DNA of 64,000 bases from Sanderia malayensis (Eukaryota > Cnidaria > Scyphozoa > Semaeostomeae > Pelagiidae): NCBI GenBank assembly GCA_013076295.1, contig RQOL01000374.1:3834743-3898742 (forward strand), given 5' to 3'. The translations under genes were made by a program, and so were the position numbers. Below are positions 30,806 to 42,735 of the stretch, one piece after another (within the stretch, counting starts at the first letter, position 1; each line of letters begins with the position of its first letter). The notes under the pieces were generated by a model. That model worked only from the letters and a program-made list of their open reading frames with translations. It searched no databases and was not told where the DNA came from.

Positions 30806-31085
30806 ACAATAGGGGACAAAAGTTCCTAGGACACCTGAAAATTACATCCCATAATGCTGTGCTTCTGCACACTTTGTTCTCTGTGAGCAGAATGCGACCC
30901 CCCACTCCCCCCAAAGCAATGTTGTCTTGTGCACCAGTCCTTTCTCGTCGTCGGGCCAAATGAATTTTGGCGATGTTGAAAAACACAGCCTCTACAGACA
31001 ACATTGTTATGAGGGGAGGGGGATGAAATATGCGTGTAAAACTTGCTAAAATCCTGGGTGTCCGAAGACTTTTGTCCCCTATTGT
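30806..31085. mobile_element. Short element with perfect 18-bp terminal inverted repeats
   Basis: ACAATAGGGGACAAAAGT at 30806-30823 is the exact inverse of 31068-31085. Internal similarity continues (AGGACAC / GTGTCC). The 280-bp interior has no coding capacity. No clear target duplication was found. A GTAT/GTAG microsatellite abuts the right end. Confidence 0.65.
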
Positions 31086-31225
31086 AGGTATGTATGTAGG
31101 TATGTATGTAGGTATGTATGTAGGCAAGTATGCAGGTATGTATGTAGGTATGGATGTATGTATGTATGTATGTAGATATGTATGTAGGTAGGTAGGTATG
31201 TATGCTTGTATATACACAGAATAGA
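31086..31225. repeat. GTAT/GTAG microsatellite
   Basis: Imperfect tetranucleotide repeats (AGGTATGT units). A shorter GTAGGTAT run recurs at 31597-31627. Confidence 0.85.
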
Positions 31226-31812
31226 GATAATACAGAAAGCCAACTCGAGCATTTTCGATGGTCACACACATAAACGAGGCTAAGGATTCCAAAACACTTG
31301 TTGTGCAACATGCTAAGTATAATAAATAAAAAAAACACATTAATTATGCCTTCATTTTGTTATTGCGTGTATCAGTGAAAGTTTCTTCACTTGTATGCAA
31401 CTCTTTTTTAATGACATTCACACACAACACCAGCTGCATTTTGTCACCATCTGCCATTAAACATAGGCCTATTCTCTATTCTTATTGTGCAACCACTGGT
31501 GACATGAAAACGAGTTTAAGGACTCCACAAAATCCCTGACCATGAACTTCAAAGGTTACCGACACGATTTGGCCTTCTGTATTATCTTTATTCTGTGGTA
31601 TGTAGGTATGTAGGTATGTAGGTATGTGTGGCCACTGCTATGGGGGTCTGGGGCCATGTTCCCCCAGAAAATTTTCAAAATTAGTGTTCCGAGATTGGCT
31701 AAGAATGGATTTTTTAACAATTTACACAATGACTTGACTTTAAAAAACAATGCATTTTGGGTTTCAATTTACTCAACAATTTAAACATAACAATATATCA
31801 TTTCAAAGGTCA
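31226..31812. other. Non-coding spacer
   Basis: No supported gene; includes the short GTAGGTAT run near 31600. Confidence 0.4.
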
Positions 31813-33897
31813 TCATTTTTGTTTGTTCACATGGTCTGCATTGTATGCAGCTGCTGCTTTTTTTGAAGATTCTATGAGCTTTTTTTCTTGTTTCCATTTG
31901 AAACATGGTACTCTTGCCTCTGGGTACTGACACGTCATTGCCAACAAATTGGACAAGGTACCATCCAATTTATGTGATGCTCTTGCTTCAGCTTTGTTTT
32001 TGCTAACAATGCTAAATAACCTCTCTTCCCCAGCATTATTATGTGGCAAGACAAGGACAATTTCAGCTACTTTTGACAGATTTGGGCATCCTCTGCTAGA
32101 TGTTCCCTGCAGTAGCTTATTGGAAAGGTGCCACCACAAGATATCAATTCTGTAGTGAAAGACTTCTTTGTCATCTTCCTCTCCATCAACTACTTTGGCT
32201 TCTTTGAAGGCAGAATAGCTTCATCTGTAATTGTTTGATAATCAGAAAACTCATCAAACAGGTCATCAATTGATACACCATTTAACACATCTTCAAATTC
32301 CCTGAAGAAAAACTCCACACTCTCCCACTTTGCATCTATGCGATTTGACACATCCATCCAGCTTGTATTGAAGATTACCTCATTTGAGAGGGGAAATTTC
32401 TTTATAATATAACTCAATGCAGTCCTGAAGTTGGCCTGTGCTGCATCGAAAAAGGCATCATGTTTCTCTTTTGTTATATCTCCATCATTGAAAAGCTTAC
32501 ACAGTTTCATTTTTATCAGTCCCCCAAGGTGAATGGAGCTCTTTGGTTTGTATATATCGGTGTTAGACAAGTCAAGTTGCAAAATTGGGGTGTCTCTAAT
32601 AACTCTGGGCTTTATTATCCTTGTAGCTAGTGTTTTTGCCAGTCTATTTATTGAATCCAGGAGAATATGAATAACAGGTTCATCAGATTGCATGAGCTTG
32701 TTGAATCAATTGAAGCTTGGTGGAAAAGGAGAGTGATTTCAGTAAGTGGATTTTTGAAAGCCTCATGAAGCCTCTTGAACCTACTATCAGTAAAATTTTC
32801 ATTGAGAAAATGACTTTAGACCAGCATACTTTTCTAATGTACGTTGGATGCACCTTTCAAGTGAAAGCCACCTTGTTGAGACATGCTTTAATATTTTGGC
32901 ATATTCTTGATTGGAAAATTCCATATAATCTACAAGAACACCTTTTCTTTTAGTACTCTTATCAAACCAGTAAAAGAGGTCTACTTGCAGCTCTTCCATG
33001 CTTATTTTTGTTCTTTTAGCAGATTCATCATGTGCATTGCTAGCTGCAATATGAACTAAGTGACATGGGATTTTCCAACTTGTTGTGTGATGTAAAATAA
33101 TTATGCTGACCTATCATTGAGTTTGTGTTATCAATACTTAAGCTTACTGCATGGGCCCAAGGCATGTCATCAGCAACCATCTTTGCATTAAAAACCCGAA
33201 AAATGTCTTCTGCTTTTCCAGCATGCTCGCCACTTGTGATAGACATGTCATAAAAATGACTTGTCACAGTTTTAGATCTGTTTATATCAAAAATTCTCAA
33301 TGTAACTGGATTCATCTTTGCAACGTCACTGTCACCTGACCCATCAATACTAAGGCTGAATGGGTGCTTCTTGCAGTGTTCAACTAAATATTCATGGCAA
33401 TGGGGTCCCATTGCCACATTGATTATAGCAGATGTTTTTGTTCTCCTACATGCATAAGACTTGACAATATTACTATCAGGAAAAAGTTTTGTGAGAAGTG
33501 GTCCAAGGTGTTCTGCAGTTGCAATTGGCAAATTATGATGAATCAGGAAATTTGTGACCATGACTTCAGCTCTTTAAACATTCATGTTTTGTGCAGCTGA
33601 GTTTACAAAGTGGGAAATTGGAGGCTGACTATTAATAGTTTGAATACCTTGCAGATGTGTTTCAGTAGTACAGTGATCTTTGACATCCTTAAGGCCTTGA
33701 TGGTCACATCGAACAACCTTGTTGCCGGGTACACATGAAAATGCATAACTATCATTTTTTACTGCTCTCACTGGGTACAATTTCTCCCATTCACTCTTAA
33801 ATTTAGATTTATACTTAGCTGATCCAGAGACTTTACAAACCTTTGCTTCATGTTCAGGTTCAGGCAGGCGGCCAGGCCTAATGCTTCGCTTTGCCAT
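31813..33897 (-). pseudogene. hAT-family transposase, decayed
   Basis: Five consecutive minus-strand open pieces read in order as one transposase. The N-terminus (33574-33897) starts MAKRSIRPGRLPEPE and has a BED-like Cys/His stretch (FSCVPGNKVVRCDHQGLKDVKDH...H). The middle has a catalytic-region pattern FSLSIDGSGDSDVAKMNPV and later STRWLSLERCIQRTLE. The C-terminus (31813-32139) has the hAT dimerisation pattern LPHNNAGEERLFSIVSKNK. Stops and frame changes separate the pieces (about 33565, 33030, 32760, 32165). No terminal inverted repeats were found. Cys spacing in the zinc finger is incomplete. Confidence 0.75.
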
Positions 33898-34533
33898 CTT
33901 TTGATTTGAATATATTTTTATTGCTTCTCCAAATCATGTTCCAAAAGAAAAGGATTTGCTTTTGTTTGACAAACAACCGGCGCGAAAAGCTCAAACTGTT
34001 GTTGTTGTGGGCGGTAACCACAATTCCAGGCTAGTTCAGCCTGAGGCAGTTGGAAACGAGGTCGGTTCCGAATGCTATGAGGCAGTTTCGAAGAATCAAA
34101 ACAACGAACGTTGAAAGAAAGAAAGAAAAAGAGAAGAAAAATAGCATTTATTTATTCATCAGTGACTGTGTCGTGAAATTTAATCATCGCTTCATTCATT
34201 CTACAATATTGCTTTTCGTAATTAATCTCACAGCTTTACTTCCTCTAGATTATAACACCCTGCATTCTTTCCAAGCATCACTTCACCTAGCCCTTCCGGT
34301 TATTTGTGTTAATGTACATAAGGCCTGCATAATATTAACTTCAGCAAATGTAGATAAATTTATGTAATTCTCGATTTAATCACTCAGTCAGTCAGTCAAC
34401 ATCAAATACAGAGCAAACACAACTCGTTTCTCTCTCTGGCTCCGTGTTCTCTGCACGTTAAATCAAGAAGAAATGGCAAGGAAAGTTCGGAGAGGTGGGT
34501 CACGTAGCTTGGTGGGAATATGGTCCAAATTCC
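33898..34533 (+). other. Possible LTR of a gypsy-type element
   Basis: Sequence from about 33995 (TGTTGTTGTTGTGGGCGG) to about 34536 (AATTCCTACA) could be an LTR with TG...CA ends, because it is followed by TTGGTGACCACGGCGTGACC, a good primer-binding-site-like sequence. No second copy is present in the window, so this is weakly supported. Confidence 0.3.
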
Positions 34534-34537
34534 TACA

Positions 34538-35780
34538 TTGGTGACCACGGCGTGACCCTCTCAACGAACATGGAATCTTCCTTCCCCATCCAAACATTTG
34601 GATCAACATCGCCGTCGTCTCACTGCATCATCACTGCTTTGTCAACATCAACGTTCAGCACAACAAAGGTTCTCTTGGCCAGCCTATTCACAAAACCATG
34701 CGATCGATCATCACTCTGGTTCCTGGCTCACCAACTCACAAAACCTTCGAATATTAAACAACACTCCGGTTCTTGGTCATCCGACTCACGAAACCAAGAA
34801 ACTCACCAACCACAGTCATCCATAACAGCCCGAGTTCGACACAGCACCGAAGACAAAAGTTTCACAATGCTTTCGTCAAGAATAAACGTTTCATGTCAAC
34901 TCAAGTTTCGTACACACTCCTACTCGCACTCAAGGCAACCACCAAGCATCTCACAACAGCACTACATGCAGCATCAACTCACTTCACTCCATCACTGTCG
35001 CATCGCATCTCCCTTGGCTTCCCTTCACCTTATCCACGAGTATCACAACGACCAACTTGAACGACAATCTATTCTTCGCAACACGTCAATGAAAGCTCCA
35101 CTTCGACAACAAACACAGACAAACTTTTCTACAGCAACACCAAACGGTTGGATATTTAATTTTATTCGTTTCAAACTCTTAGCTATCAAAATGATTTTAT
35201 CATTCATTTCGCATTATTGTAGTTTTAACTTTCAATTCACTTCACTTTGCTTACGTTATCGAAAGCTCATTTCACTTCCCCGGTCAAATCAGGGGAGTTG
35301 GCAGGTCTGGTATATGTATGTATGTATGGGCATGAGCAGAAGCGAATGCAGTGCGCAAACTCTTCTTGCTAGCAGTAAAACTGGTATAACAATTGTTGCA
35401 TCTTGTCATTTGAGATTGTTTCCACCTTCTCAATATTTGGATAATTATTCTTATGATTAGTTATTTGAGACAGAACAGATTTGCAGTTGGGGAGCTTGGC
35501 CTGGATGAATATTATTCACTGTTTTACTGAATGATGACTATTTCTTTGTCTGAAATTTAAAATCTTGCTATTTTATTCTCACTTTCTGATTGATTGTTAT
35601 CTCCCTTGCTAAAGCCAGGAATCCTACGCTTGTATTTTTATTGTTCACACTGCTTGTACTGTTAGTTTAATATCTATAGTTTTTTACTTCCTGTTTCGTC
35701 CAATCTGCTGAATCTTCAAAGCTTTCCCGAGGTAAATTTATAGCTTTATTTTATCTTTAAATCGTGGTATTCTAATTTCG
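34538..35780 (+). other. Leader-like, Ser/His/Thr-rich open region of uncertain nature
   Basis: Open frames of 75-321 codons overlap here but have biased composition (many CAC, TCA, ACA codons) and no gag, protease or other motif. They probably reflect a low-complexity leader. At 35319-35357 lies a fragment of the Helitron-like module (GTAT run plus GGGCATGAGCAGAAGCGAATGC). No gene is supported. Confidence 0.3.
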
Positions 35781-35843
35781 AAAATTATTGTTATGATTCG
35801 TAACAATAATTTTCAAAACTGTTCATAACTTATGAACAGTTTT
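35780..35843. repeat. Two adjacent perfect hairpins
   Basis: Hairpin 1 (35780-35814) has arms GAAAATTATTGTTA/TAACAATAATTTTC with loop TGATTCG. Hairpin 2 (35815-35843) has arms AAAACTGTTCATAA/TTATGAACAGTTTT with a one-base centre. Confidence 0.85.
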
Positions 35844-36034
35844 GAAAATTATCGCTACAGCAAGTTGCAAAATGATATATCTGTTAACATTTGGTGGCAG
35901 GGTTGTCAGATTGAAATGTTCAAAATTCCCAAGTTGAGGCTAGTCTCATTATATAACCCCCTAGCTTCCCTGTGCTCTATTTCATATCACTCCTATTTCA
36001 TATCATATCACTGGGTGGGATTTCGCGCTCACCT

Positions 36035-36067
36035 ACGGAAAAGGAATATGAAATTTTCCTTTTCCGT
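36035..36067. repeat. Perfect 12-bp hairpin beside a TIR element
   Basis: Arms ACGGAAAAGGAA/TTCCTTTTCCGT separated by 9 bases. The right arm ends directly at the TA that precedes the 36069 element. Confidence 0.8.
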
Positions 36068-36068
36068 A

Positions 36069-36970
36069 AAAGGTTGATAATATTATTCGATTGACAATAT
36101 TGAAATTATTTTTCGAATTAGCAATTAACATCAATTCTATTATTAATCCTTATTCCAAATTTTAAATTATGCATCAACAACAACTTCAGAATTGTGCTTT
36201 CTACCTGGATAAGGGTTACGGCCAAGGTTAGCGTTTGAGGTAGGATTAGGGTTAACAGGGTTAGGGCTAGGGTTAGGGTTAAGACTAGAAGTATTTTTCG
36301 AATTAGCAATGAACATCAACTCCATTATTAATCCTTATACAAAATATCAACAACAACTTCACAATCATGCATTTTAAACCTTCTCTCCAGCTGAATTATG
36401 GTTAGGGCTAGGGTTAATTTTTGAGGGTTAGGGTTAAAACAAGCATTATTTTTGGAGTTAGCAATGAACAGCAATTCCATTATTAATCCTTATACCAAAT
36501 ATCAGCAACAACTTCAGAATCGTGCATTTTAAACTATGTCCCCAGCCGAATTAGGGTTAGGGCTAGGGTTAGTGTTTGAGGTAGGGTTAGGGTTATGGCT
36601 AAGTATAGCCTTGGCCATAACCTTTTTTGGATTATAATAAACAATAAAGTTAATATTGAGTTGATATATCAATGTTGTTACAACGTTGAATAGTCGCTGA
36701 TCAACAGGATAATCGAATTTCAACAGCATATTTACATTGATTTGACAACGTATGGCATACTGGATAGCCCTCAACTTCGATTTCACCACAAGCTCTACAA
36801 CTAAATATTAACACCAACCTTGAAATTGTGTAATTTAAAGTCTCTCTTGCCGATTTAGATTAGGTAGTAGCTTGTTAGCTAGATTTAGAGTTTCTGTTTC
36901 TATTAAATGTAGCTTTTATTTGTTTTTCTGTATGTTCAGTATTGTCAATCGAATAATATTATCAACCTTT
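36069..36970. mobile_element. TIR element carrying telomere-like repeats, TA target
   Basis: Inverted ends AAAGGTTGATAATATTATTC... (36069-36102) and its inverse (36936-36970) match over about 34 bp and are flanked by TA on both sides. The interior lacks coding capacity but contains three copies of a ~145-bp unit (TAGCAATKAACATCAAYTCYATTATTAATCC) each ending in degenerate GGGTTAGGG runs (36215-36290, 36400-36440, 36550-36605). It is a non-autonomous DNA transposon by structure; a Tc1/mariner-type mobiliser is inference. Confidence 0.7.
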
Positions 36971-37541
36971 TAATTACAGTCTAATTGTATCAGTTTTAAC
37001 ACAGTCAAATCTGCATAGTTGAACTCGTGTAATTCCAACAGTCAGGGAAAAATACATTTTGACCCCCAAAAAATTGCTACAAAAGGTTTTTCAATTGATT
37101 TTGTTAGGAAATGAGGTACTTTTTAACACACTGAAAGTTTACCGAAATTTGAGCACTAGAAAGGTGTTTCTTTCAAGAGGCACTGATGACGTCATTTTAC
37201 AATAGAAATTTGGGCCTAATTGTTCATAACTTTCCACTTAGTCAGCGTATGTCAATTTCAATTTCAGTTATGGAATCTACCCCAGAAGCGCTTTCGAATG
37301 ATATATAATTTAATTTATTTTGATGATATTCAAATTTTGTCACGTGATGTTGGTTGATGTGTTAAGTATAAGGAAGGTCTGCCGAAATCTGGAAATGACC
37401 TTAAGTCTGAAACTATTAGCTCAATGATGTTGATCATGGTGTCTATACCTAGGTTTTAGGAGGCAAGGAACACATTAAGGTCATCAGAAGTAACACTGGA
37501 CAATTAAATAATCATCAAAAATATAACTTTTTTCCATAAAA
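36971..37541. other. Non-coding spacer
   Basis: No supported gene. It may contain the left end of the PHIS-associated unit, but I could not define a terminus. Confidence 0.35.
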
Positions 37542-39769
37542 TCAAAACGCTGTTAAACTTAAAGAGTCATCTTCATCCTCAATATCAATCTCTTGAGTGT
37601 TGCTAGGATTATCACAGTTGTCAGTTTGCCATAGTCCACACGCCGCAGTACAAGGAAGACCGTATCGCCTGCAGCTGCATCGGGAGGTTTGGCATCCTTT
37701 TGAACAGTTACAGTGAATGACTTTGAGAAGTTTTGTCAGGAGCAGCTTTCCACTATGTCATTCTTGGAATCAGATGATGGGTTTCTTCTCTCCATCTCCA
37801 ATCTATAGGGTTCATACCATTTGCCGTGTCCATCCATACCATTACTTGATAGTATACGCGTAGACTGTGGAATTCTGTAGCAGAAGAAGTTGGGGGCAGC
37901 CTTTCAGGGGTGACGAATGATTTAGCAGTTGCCACTTTTTTGGTGAAAATGAAATGACGCAGTGATGACAGTGTATCGTTCGGCTTGCCACCAAAGAGAT
38001 CAACCGTGAGGTGCTTTCCAAGGTCTGATATATGTCCCTCAGATCTTCCTTGAACGGTTAATGCATTAGCACAGGACGTCATGACAGGGTCCAATTTCAT
38101 TAATTTCCGAAAAGCTAACTTTTTGCCCATACCAAAGATCCTTGATGTTGAGTCACAACCCATGTAAGCATGAACAAAGAGCCAGTGATTGCAGACATCA
38201 TTTCCCAATTTTTCCTTTAACAGGGCGATATTATACACCTTTGAGTGATTTTTAGCATCTGAACGGAAATATATAACATTATCATATGTTCTGGAGTAGT
38301 GTAGGAGCAAAATCATCAAATTAGTATCCTCACCAACTAATGTTGTGCTGCAATGATGGGCGCGTTCAACAGTAGCCATGGCAATATCAACATCCGCATC
38401 CCCTGGTCACTGAATTAAATGACATCCTCTTTTGATCAGTGCTGTGCTGATGAGAGCAATCATATTCGCTTTATTTTTATCTCGAGATAAGAGGTCTTCC
38501 TTTTTGCCTGAAAGCTCTGTTTCTGCTATAAAGCTAACAATGGGATGCGTATTTCTTCCCCGTCTCGCATGCGTGTTGTCCTTTATTGATGGTCCTTCAT
38601 CGTAGCCATCAAACACAACGGCCGCTTGTCCATAATGTCTTAAAGTAAACTGTGCATAAGATTCTGCTATTGCACCATATGAATCGCCTTTCTTCCACGG
38701 TAAGCGATGGAGCAAAGAACCACCATCAAGCACGTAACAGTCTGTTTCAGGAATAGAGTTCAACACTGCATCACATGATAACTCTGTAGCATGGTCTCGA
38801 ATGGCCTGAACAATTTCGGGTTTGTCTGCTTTTCGTAAAATGTTTGCAGTCTCAAAAAGGGCTGGAGGAAAGGGACTTAGCTCATAGCTCAAAACTTCTT
38901 CAAGGGAAAGATCTCCTGTCTTTGACACTACAAGGAAACGTTGGAAAAGAAGAGCAGGGTCAATGGTGCGATCTGGAGCAATCTTCGCGGCAGAAACATT
39001 TCCCAGTTTTAGCTCGGTCCTTCTGTTTGAATTTGTAGGTAAATGCCGATTTTCCAACCATACCTTCGATGATCTTGCTTCCAACAGCTTTGAAGTCATT
39101 CACGTTCACATCTGGTGCAGCAACTATCCCGTTGACAATATTTCTCAGACTTGGATCCAAAGTGTATGGTGAACATGAAGCAAGTTTTTGCTGAATTTTA
39201 TCAAGATCAGATGCATCTCCTTTCATGCGTGCCTCTGATGAGTCCTTGTGCTGTGGACTTGTACTATAGGTTAGCTCCGTGAACTCCTGCATGGCACAGT
39301 TATATTCCGAAGTGACGGGTGCATACAATGTCCAAAGGTTTCTGAGTTCTTCAGTCATCCCACTGCCTCAAGTTAAACCACCAGTGCTCTTAAGTGACCT
39401 CATTAGTGTTTGTTCTATAACGAGATCACCACTGAGTCCTGTCCAGCATTGACTGCTCCGACGAACGACGTGGAAGCCATCAATAAACATTCTATAAACA
39501 TCTGGATGTCTATCCTTGAGGTTGCTCATTTCTTGAAAATCATTATCGAAATTATCGAAAAAGGACGTGTTTCCATAATAGGATGACCTGCTTCTTCTAA
39601 AAAAGAAATGAATTCTGTCAAGTATAGAGAAACTGGCCGATGGCAAAGTTAGAGTAAAACTGTAATGTTTACGCCTCACATAGTGAAAAGGAAATGTTGC
39701 AGATGAAAATATGTCCAACAAGTAGATCATAATAACACAGCTGATTTTGGCAATAAAATGCAAAGTCAA
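37542..39769 (-). pseudogene. FEN1/XPG-like (PIN-fold) nuclease-like gene, broken
   Basis: Minus-strand pieces read as one protein: N-terminal FIDGFHVVRRSSQCWTGLSGD and VIEQTLMRSLKSTGGLT (39368-39480); a middle part (38960-39358 and 38407-39099); then VLDGGSLLHRLPWKK, AVVFDGY, GDADVDIAMAT (about 38395) and GCDSTSRIFGMGKK (about 38150). The last two resemble the XPG-I acidic motif and the helix-two-turns-helix of FEN1-type nucleases. The C-terminus (37542-37740) is Cys-rich, with CNCSKGCQTSRCSCRRYGLPC. Frame breaks occur near 39365, 39000, 38400 and 37750. This architecture belongs to a highly repeated gene family in invertebrate genomes. It lies head-to-head, ~100 bp apart, with the YqaJ gene of the PHIS transposon, so it may have been cargo of that element; that link is inference. 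Confidence 0.6.
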
Positions 39770-39871
39770 GAACTTTCCTGACCCCTTATATCGGTATAGA
39801 CTTGTCTCATAAACAATAACAAAATAGGAACTTTAGCGCATGTGCGAGACAATGGTGGGCAAAAAGTAGCA
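39770..39871. promoter_or_regulatory. Short divergent intergenic region
   Basis: Only ~100 bp separate the 5' ends of the PIN-like gene (minus) and the YqaJ gene (plus). A shared bidirectional promoter is possible; no TATA box or other element was confidently identified. Confidence 0.3.
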
Positions 39872-40137
39872 ATGGCAGCCGAAGCAACAGTTAGCTGCAT
39901 GTCGTCCTACTTTTGAGGTTTAAATCAAGTTGCTCGAAATAGGTATTTAGAAAAATTAAAGTATGGTAGAGGTACAAAGAGTTTGCCGGATCCTTTTGGT
40001 GTAACTGGAGGGTGGACAGATAATCCGAGAAACTGGCCAGATGTTACTTTCGGGGACATTTTCATGTACCTGATAGAGACCCCAGGCAGTTACACCAAAA
40101 AAGAACCGAAAGCCCACAACTCGCTTGAAGCCTACAA
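39872..40137 (+). pseudogene. PHIS ORF2 (YqaJ-nuclease protein), exon 1
   Basis: From ATG at 39872 the frame includes NRYLEKLKYG, GGWTDNPRNWPDVTFGDI and YLIETPGSYTKKEPKAHNSL, matching the N-terminal part of the YqaJ-type accessory protein of PIF/Harbinger-ISL2EU transposons (pattern WP.VT..DI..YLI..PS.YT). A TGA at 39914-39916 interrupts it. The exon ends in phase 2 at a GTAATTTTG donor. Exon 2 follows after an intron (40138-41372) that contains the foldback element. Confidence 0.75.
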
Positions 40138-40184
40138 GTAATTTTGTGTTAAAATATGTTGACAACCAAGCAATATCAATATTA

Positions 40185-41249
40185 CACTCCCCTCGCAAAA
40201 GTTTGTCAATGCCTGATGAAAAATGACATCTAGAAGTGGCCCTAGGCCTGAGGAACAAAATTTACATAATATAAAACTACCAAACGGGTTTCAATAGCGA
40301 TTATTTTTAGCATAGAGATACTCAAAATTTCATACATTTTCAAATGAAAACATAATTTAAACTATATCATATTGTTTTGCAATAATATTGAAAGAAAACT
40401 ACGAAGAGGTCCGTTAAAAATGTTTACCAAAATTTATTGAAGTGGAGAAATTAAAACGCCAATAATTATAATTTCTTTCACTCAAAGCCACGCAAATTGT
40501 CACTCATTTAAAAGAAAATGTTTTAAAACATTGAAAAATGTAAGAATTATTTATGTAACTGTCTTGACAATTCACAGTTTAAGTCTTTGTTTACAACTTG
40601 AGAAGCACAAGTTTTGTTTTTCAAATTTCAAATTGGGTTTTAAAAATAAAACTTTTCTTCACTTCAGAAAATATTAAGCCCTTAAAAATTATATCAACTT
40701 ATAATATTTGAAATAAATTATAGGAATATTCATGTCGGATTTTTTGTTATGGCACTTAACCTTCTTTTTCTACTCTGGAAAAAAATTACGGAAAAATAGG
40801 TTTTGTCAAATCAAATTCCTAAAATGATAACCAAAGACTTAAACCATGAATTGTAGAAGGTCAAAACAGTTACCTAAATAATTCTTATATTTTTCAAAGT
40901 TTTAAAACATTCTCTATTAAATGAGAGAGAACTTGAATGGCTTTGAGTGAAAGAAATTTATAATTATTGGCGTTTTAATCTCTCCACTTAGATAAACTTT
41001 CGTAAACATTTTTTAACGGCCCTCTTCACAGTTTTCTTTTAATATTACTGTAAAACAATATGATATAGTTTAAATTATGTTTTCATTTGAAAATGTATGA
41101 AATTTTGAATATATTTATGCTAAAAATATTCGCTACTGAAACCCGTTTGGTAGTTTTATATTGTTATGCAAATTTTCTTGCTCCGGCCTAGGGCCACTTC
41201 TAGACGCCATTTTTTCAACAGGCATTCACAAACTTTTGCGAGGGGAGTG
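40185..41249. mobile_element. Foldback element with ~400-bp inverted arms, TA target
   Basis: CACTCCCCTCGCAAAAGTTTG at the left is inverted at the right end, and similarity continues for about 400 bp on each side (40185-~40590 and ~40830-41249) around a ~240-bp centre. TA flanks both ends (40183-40184, 41250-41251). The arms differ at scattered sites and small gaps, so it is not young. No coding capacity. It lies in intron 1 of the YqaJ gene. Confidence 0.85.
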
Positions 41250-41372
41250 TACATAGACAATGTTGATATAGGATTCAGCCTTGTTATAGGCATTGTTTTA
41301 TATTGTTCTTGATGGTTATAGTTATGGTATACCACATTTGTAACTGATAGATACATCATTTCATTGTCACAG

Positions 41373-41558
41373 GTATGTAATTAGTGGTCATATTGACAAA
41401 ATTTTCATGCATGAAATTGGCTCCAGCATCCCATATTGATTTCTCAAGGCCAAGGTAAAACCTTCTCAATGAATATCTGGGTCTTTCCATCAACCTTGGG
41501 TTTGCGTTGATAAAAAAACTGGCTCTATTTATTGTGCACATTTCACCTGTATGGCAGG
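41373..41558 (+). pseudogene. PHIS ORF2 (YqaJ protein), exon 2
   Basis: Acceptor TTGTCACAG precedes the exon, which continues exon 1 in phase (YK-YVISGHI). It ends PWVCVDKKTGSIYCAHFTCMAG, the conserved Cys-rich SWIM-like segment of this family, at donor GTAAGCTATC, phase 2. TGA codons at 41437-41439 and 41470-41472 interrupt it. Confidence 0.75.
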
Positions 41559-41634
41559 GTAAGCTATCTTGAGGTATTTTAAGTATCTATTTTGGCATTT
41601 TCACCACCATTTCAGCAATTAGCATGTGTGCATG

Positions 41635-41945
41635 TGTTGCCCTTACAAGCTGGGTAGATCACGTATAAAAAGAAAATACTCCTCTTTAATCCTTGATAGT
41701 AATAATGTGCAGTGGAATAGCATAAACTTGTAACAAGAAGAACATTAACTTCTTCAAGCTGAACTAATACAATAGACTTGAAAAACAGGAACACGACCTC
41801 TTGCTTAAACTTAGTAGTCTGGGGACGGTTCCTTCGCAGAATCTAGCGTGAGCATCCTGCTATTAAAATAATACTTAGCTAAACATATCTATACCAAATA
41901 CTGTTCGGTCTAATATCTAATACTGTTCGGTCTATCCACTCCACA
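41635..41945 (-). repeat. Gypsy 3' LTR
   Basis: 311 bp, preceded on the minus strand by the purine tract AGTGGGGGGGAG (41946-41957). Confidence 0.88.
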
Positions 41946-41957
41946 CTCCCCCCCACT

Positions 41958-42735
41958 TGAAAAAGGAAGTTCACTGGTCTTTAAAAACCATTGAGTCAGT
42001 TCTTTGAAGAATCACAAGACAAAGTCATTGTAGAATATCATGTTTATGCATCATTTGTCCATCGTTGAAACTACTTGGTGGATCCTATTCAAGTGGTCCA
42101 TGTCCTAGAGCATAATAACAAGTTCTAATCTCAGTTCCAATCAACATCACTAAAACGGTAACATATGGCAGCAACAGCTCATGACAACTAGCATCCAACA
42201 ACAACTTAACTAATTGGGACTCAAAAGTGTATCTCATGTTTGGTAAACATGTTCAGTAACGAGTTTTTAAATACAACAATTCAAGACGACATCTATAAAT
42301 CGATAAAATGTTGGCGTTCAAACGTTCCACTTTGAAGTGCAAGAGAGGGGCAAAATGATAACCAGCATTGTTAATATAATCACGGACAAAGAGTCAATGT
42401 CTCAATAGAAATCAACAGCTATATATGAATGTAGGATAAAACTTTTGTGATGGTAAAAAGGTTCCATTTGGCATAGGACGGTGCAGTAGGAAAGGTGGCA
42501 ACATCGGGATTTCAACTGGGTTGCAAATTGGAAACGACTGTGACTGTCCGGGGTGCGTATATTGCAAGATGTCTGGTGCTTTGCGAATTCTCTGTGGTCG
42601 TGTCGGTACTGGATTAGCATCAATGAACTCAGAAGATGTAATAATCTCATTCTGAAATGAGCTATCAGGTGAACCAAAATCAGACTGTTCTTGATAGAGA
42701 GGATGATCTGGTTCAGGTGGTGGTGTGGTAGTACT
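41958..42735. other. Gypsy 3' untranslated region
   Basis: Between the end of the integrase frame and the polypurine tract. A minus-strand open frame at 42402-42848 overlaps the pol end and shows no recognisable motif. Confidence 0.5.

Noticed and set aside
30780..31340. Frames of 170-186 codons on the minus strand
   Set aside because: They run through the GTAT/GTAG microsatellite and the short TIR element and lack any domain.
34495..35460. 321-codon plus-strand open frame
   Set aside because: Biased Ser/His/Thr composition, overlapping open frames of similar quality, no domain, and the 3' part includes a repeat module; not supported as a gene.
36215..36605. True telomere or telomere fusion
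   Set aside because: The TTAGGG-like runs are short, degenerate, separated by unique sequence and enclosed by transposon-like inverted ends.
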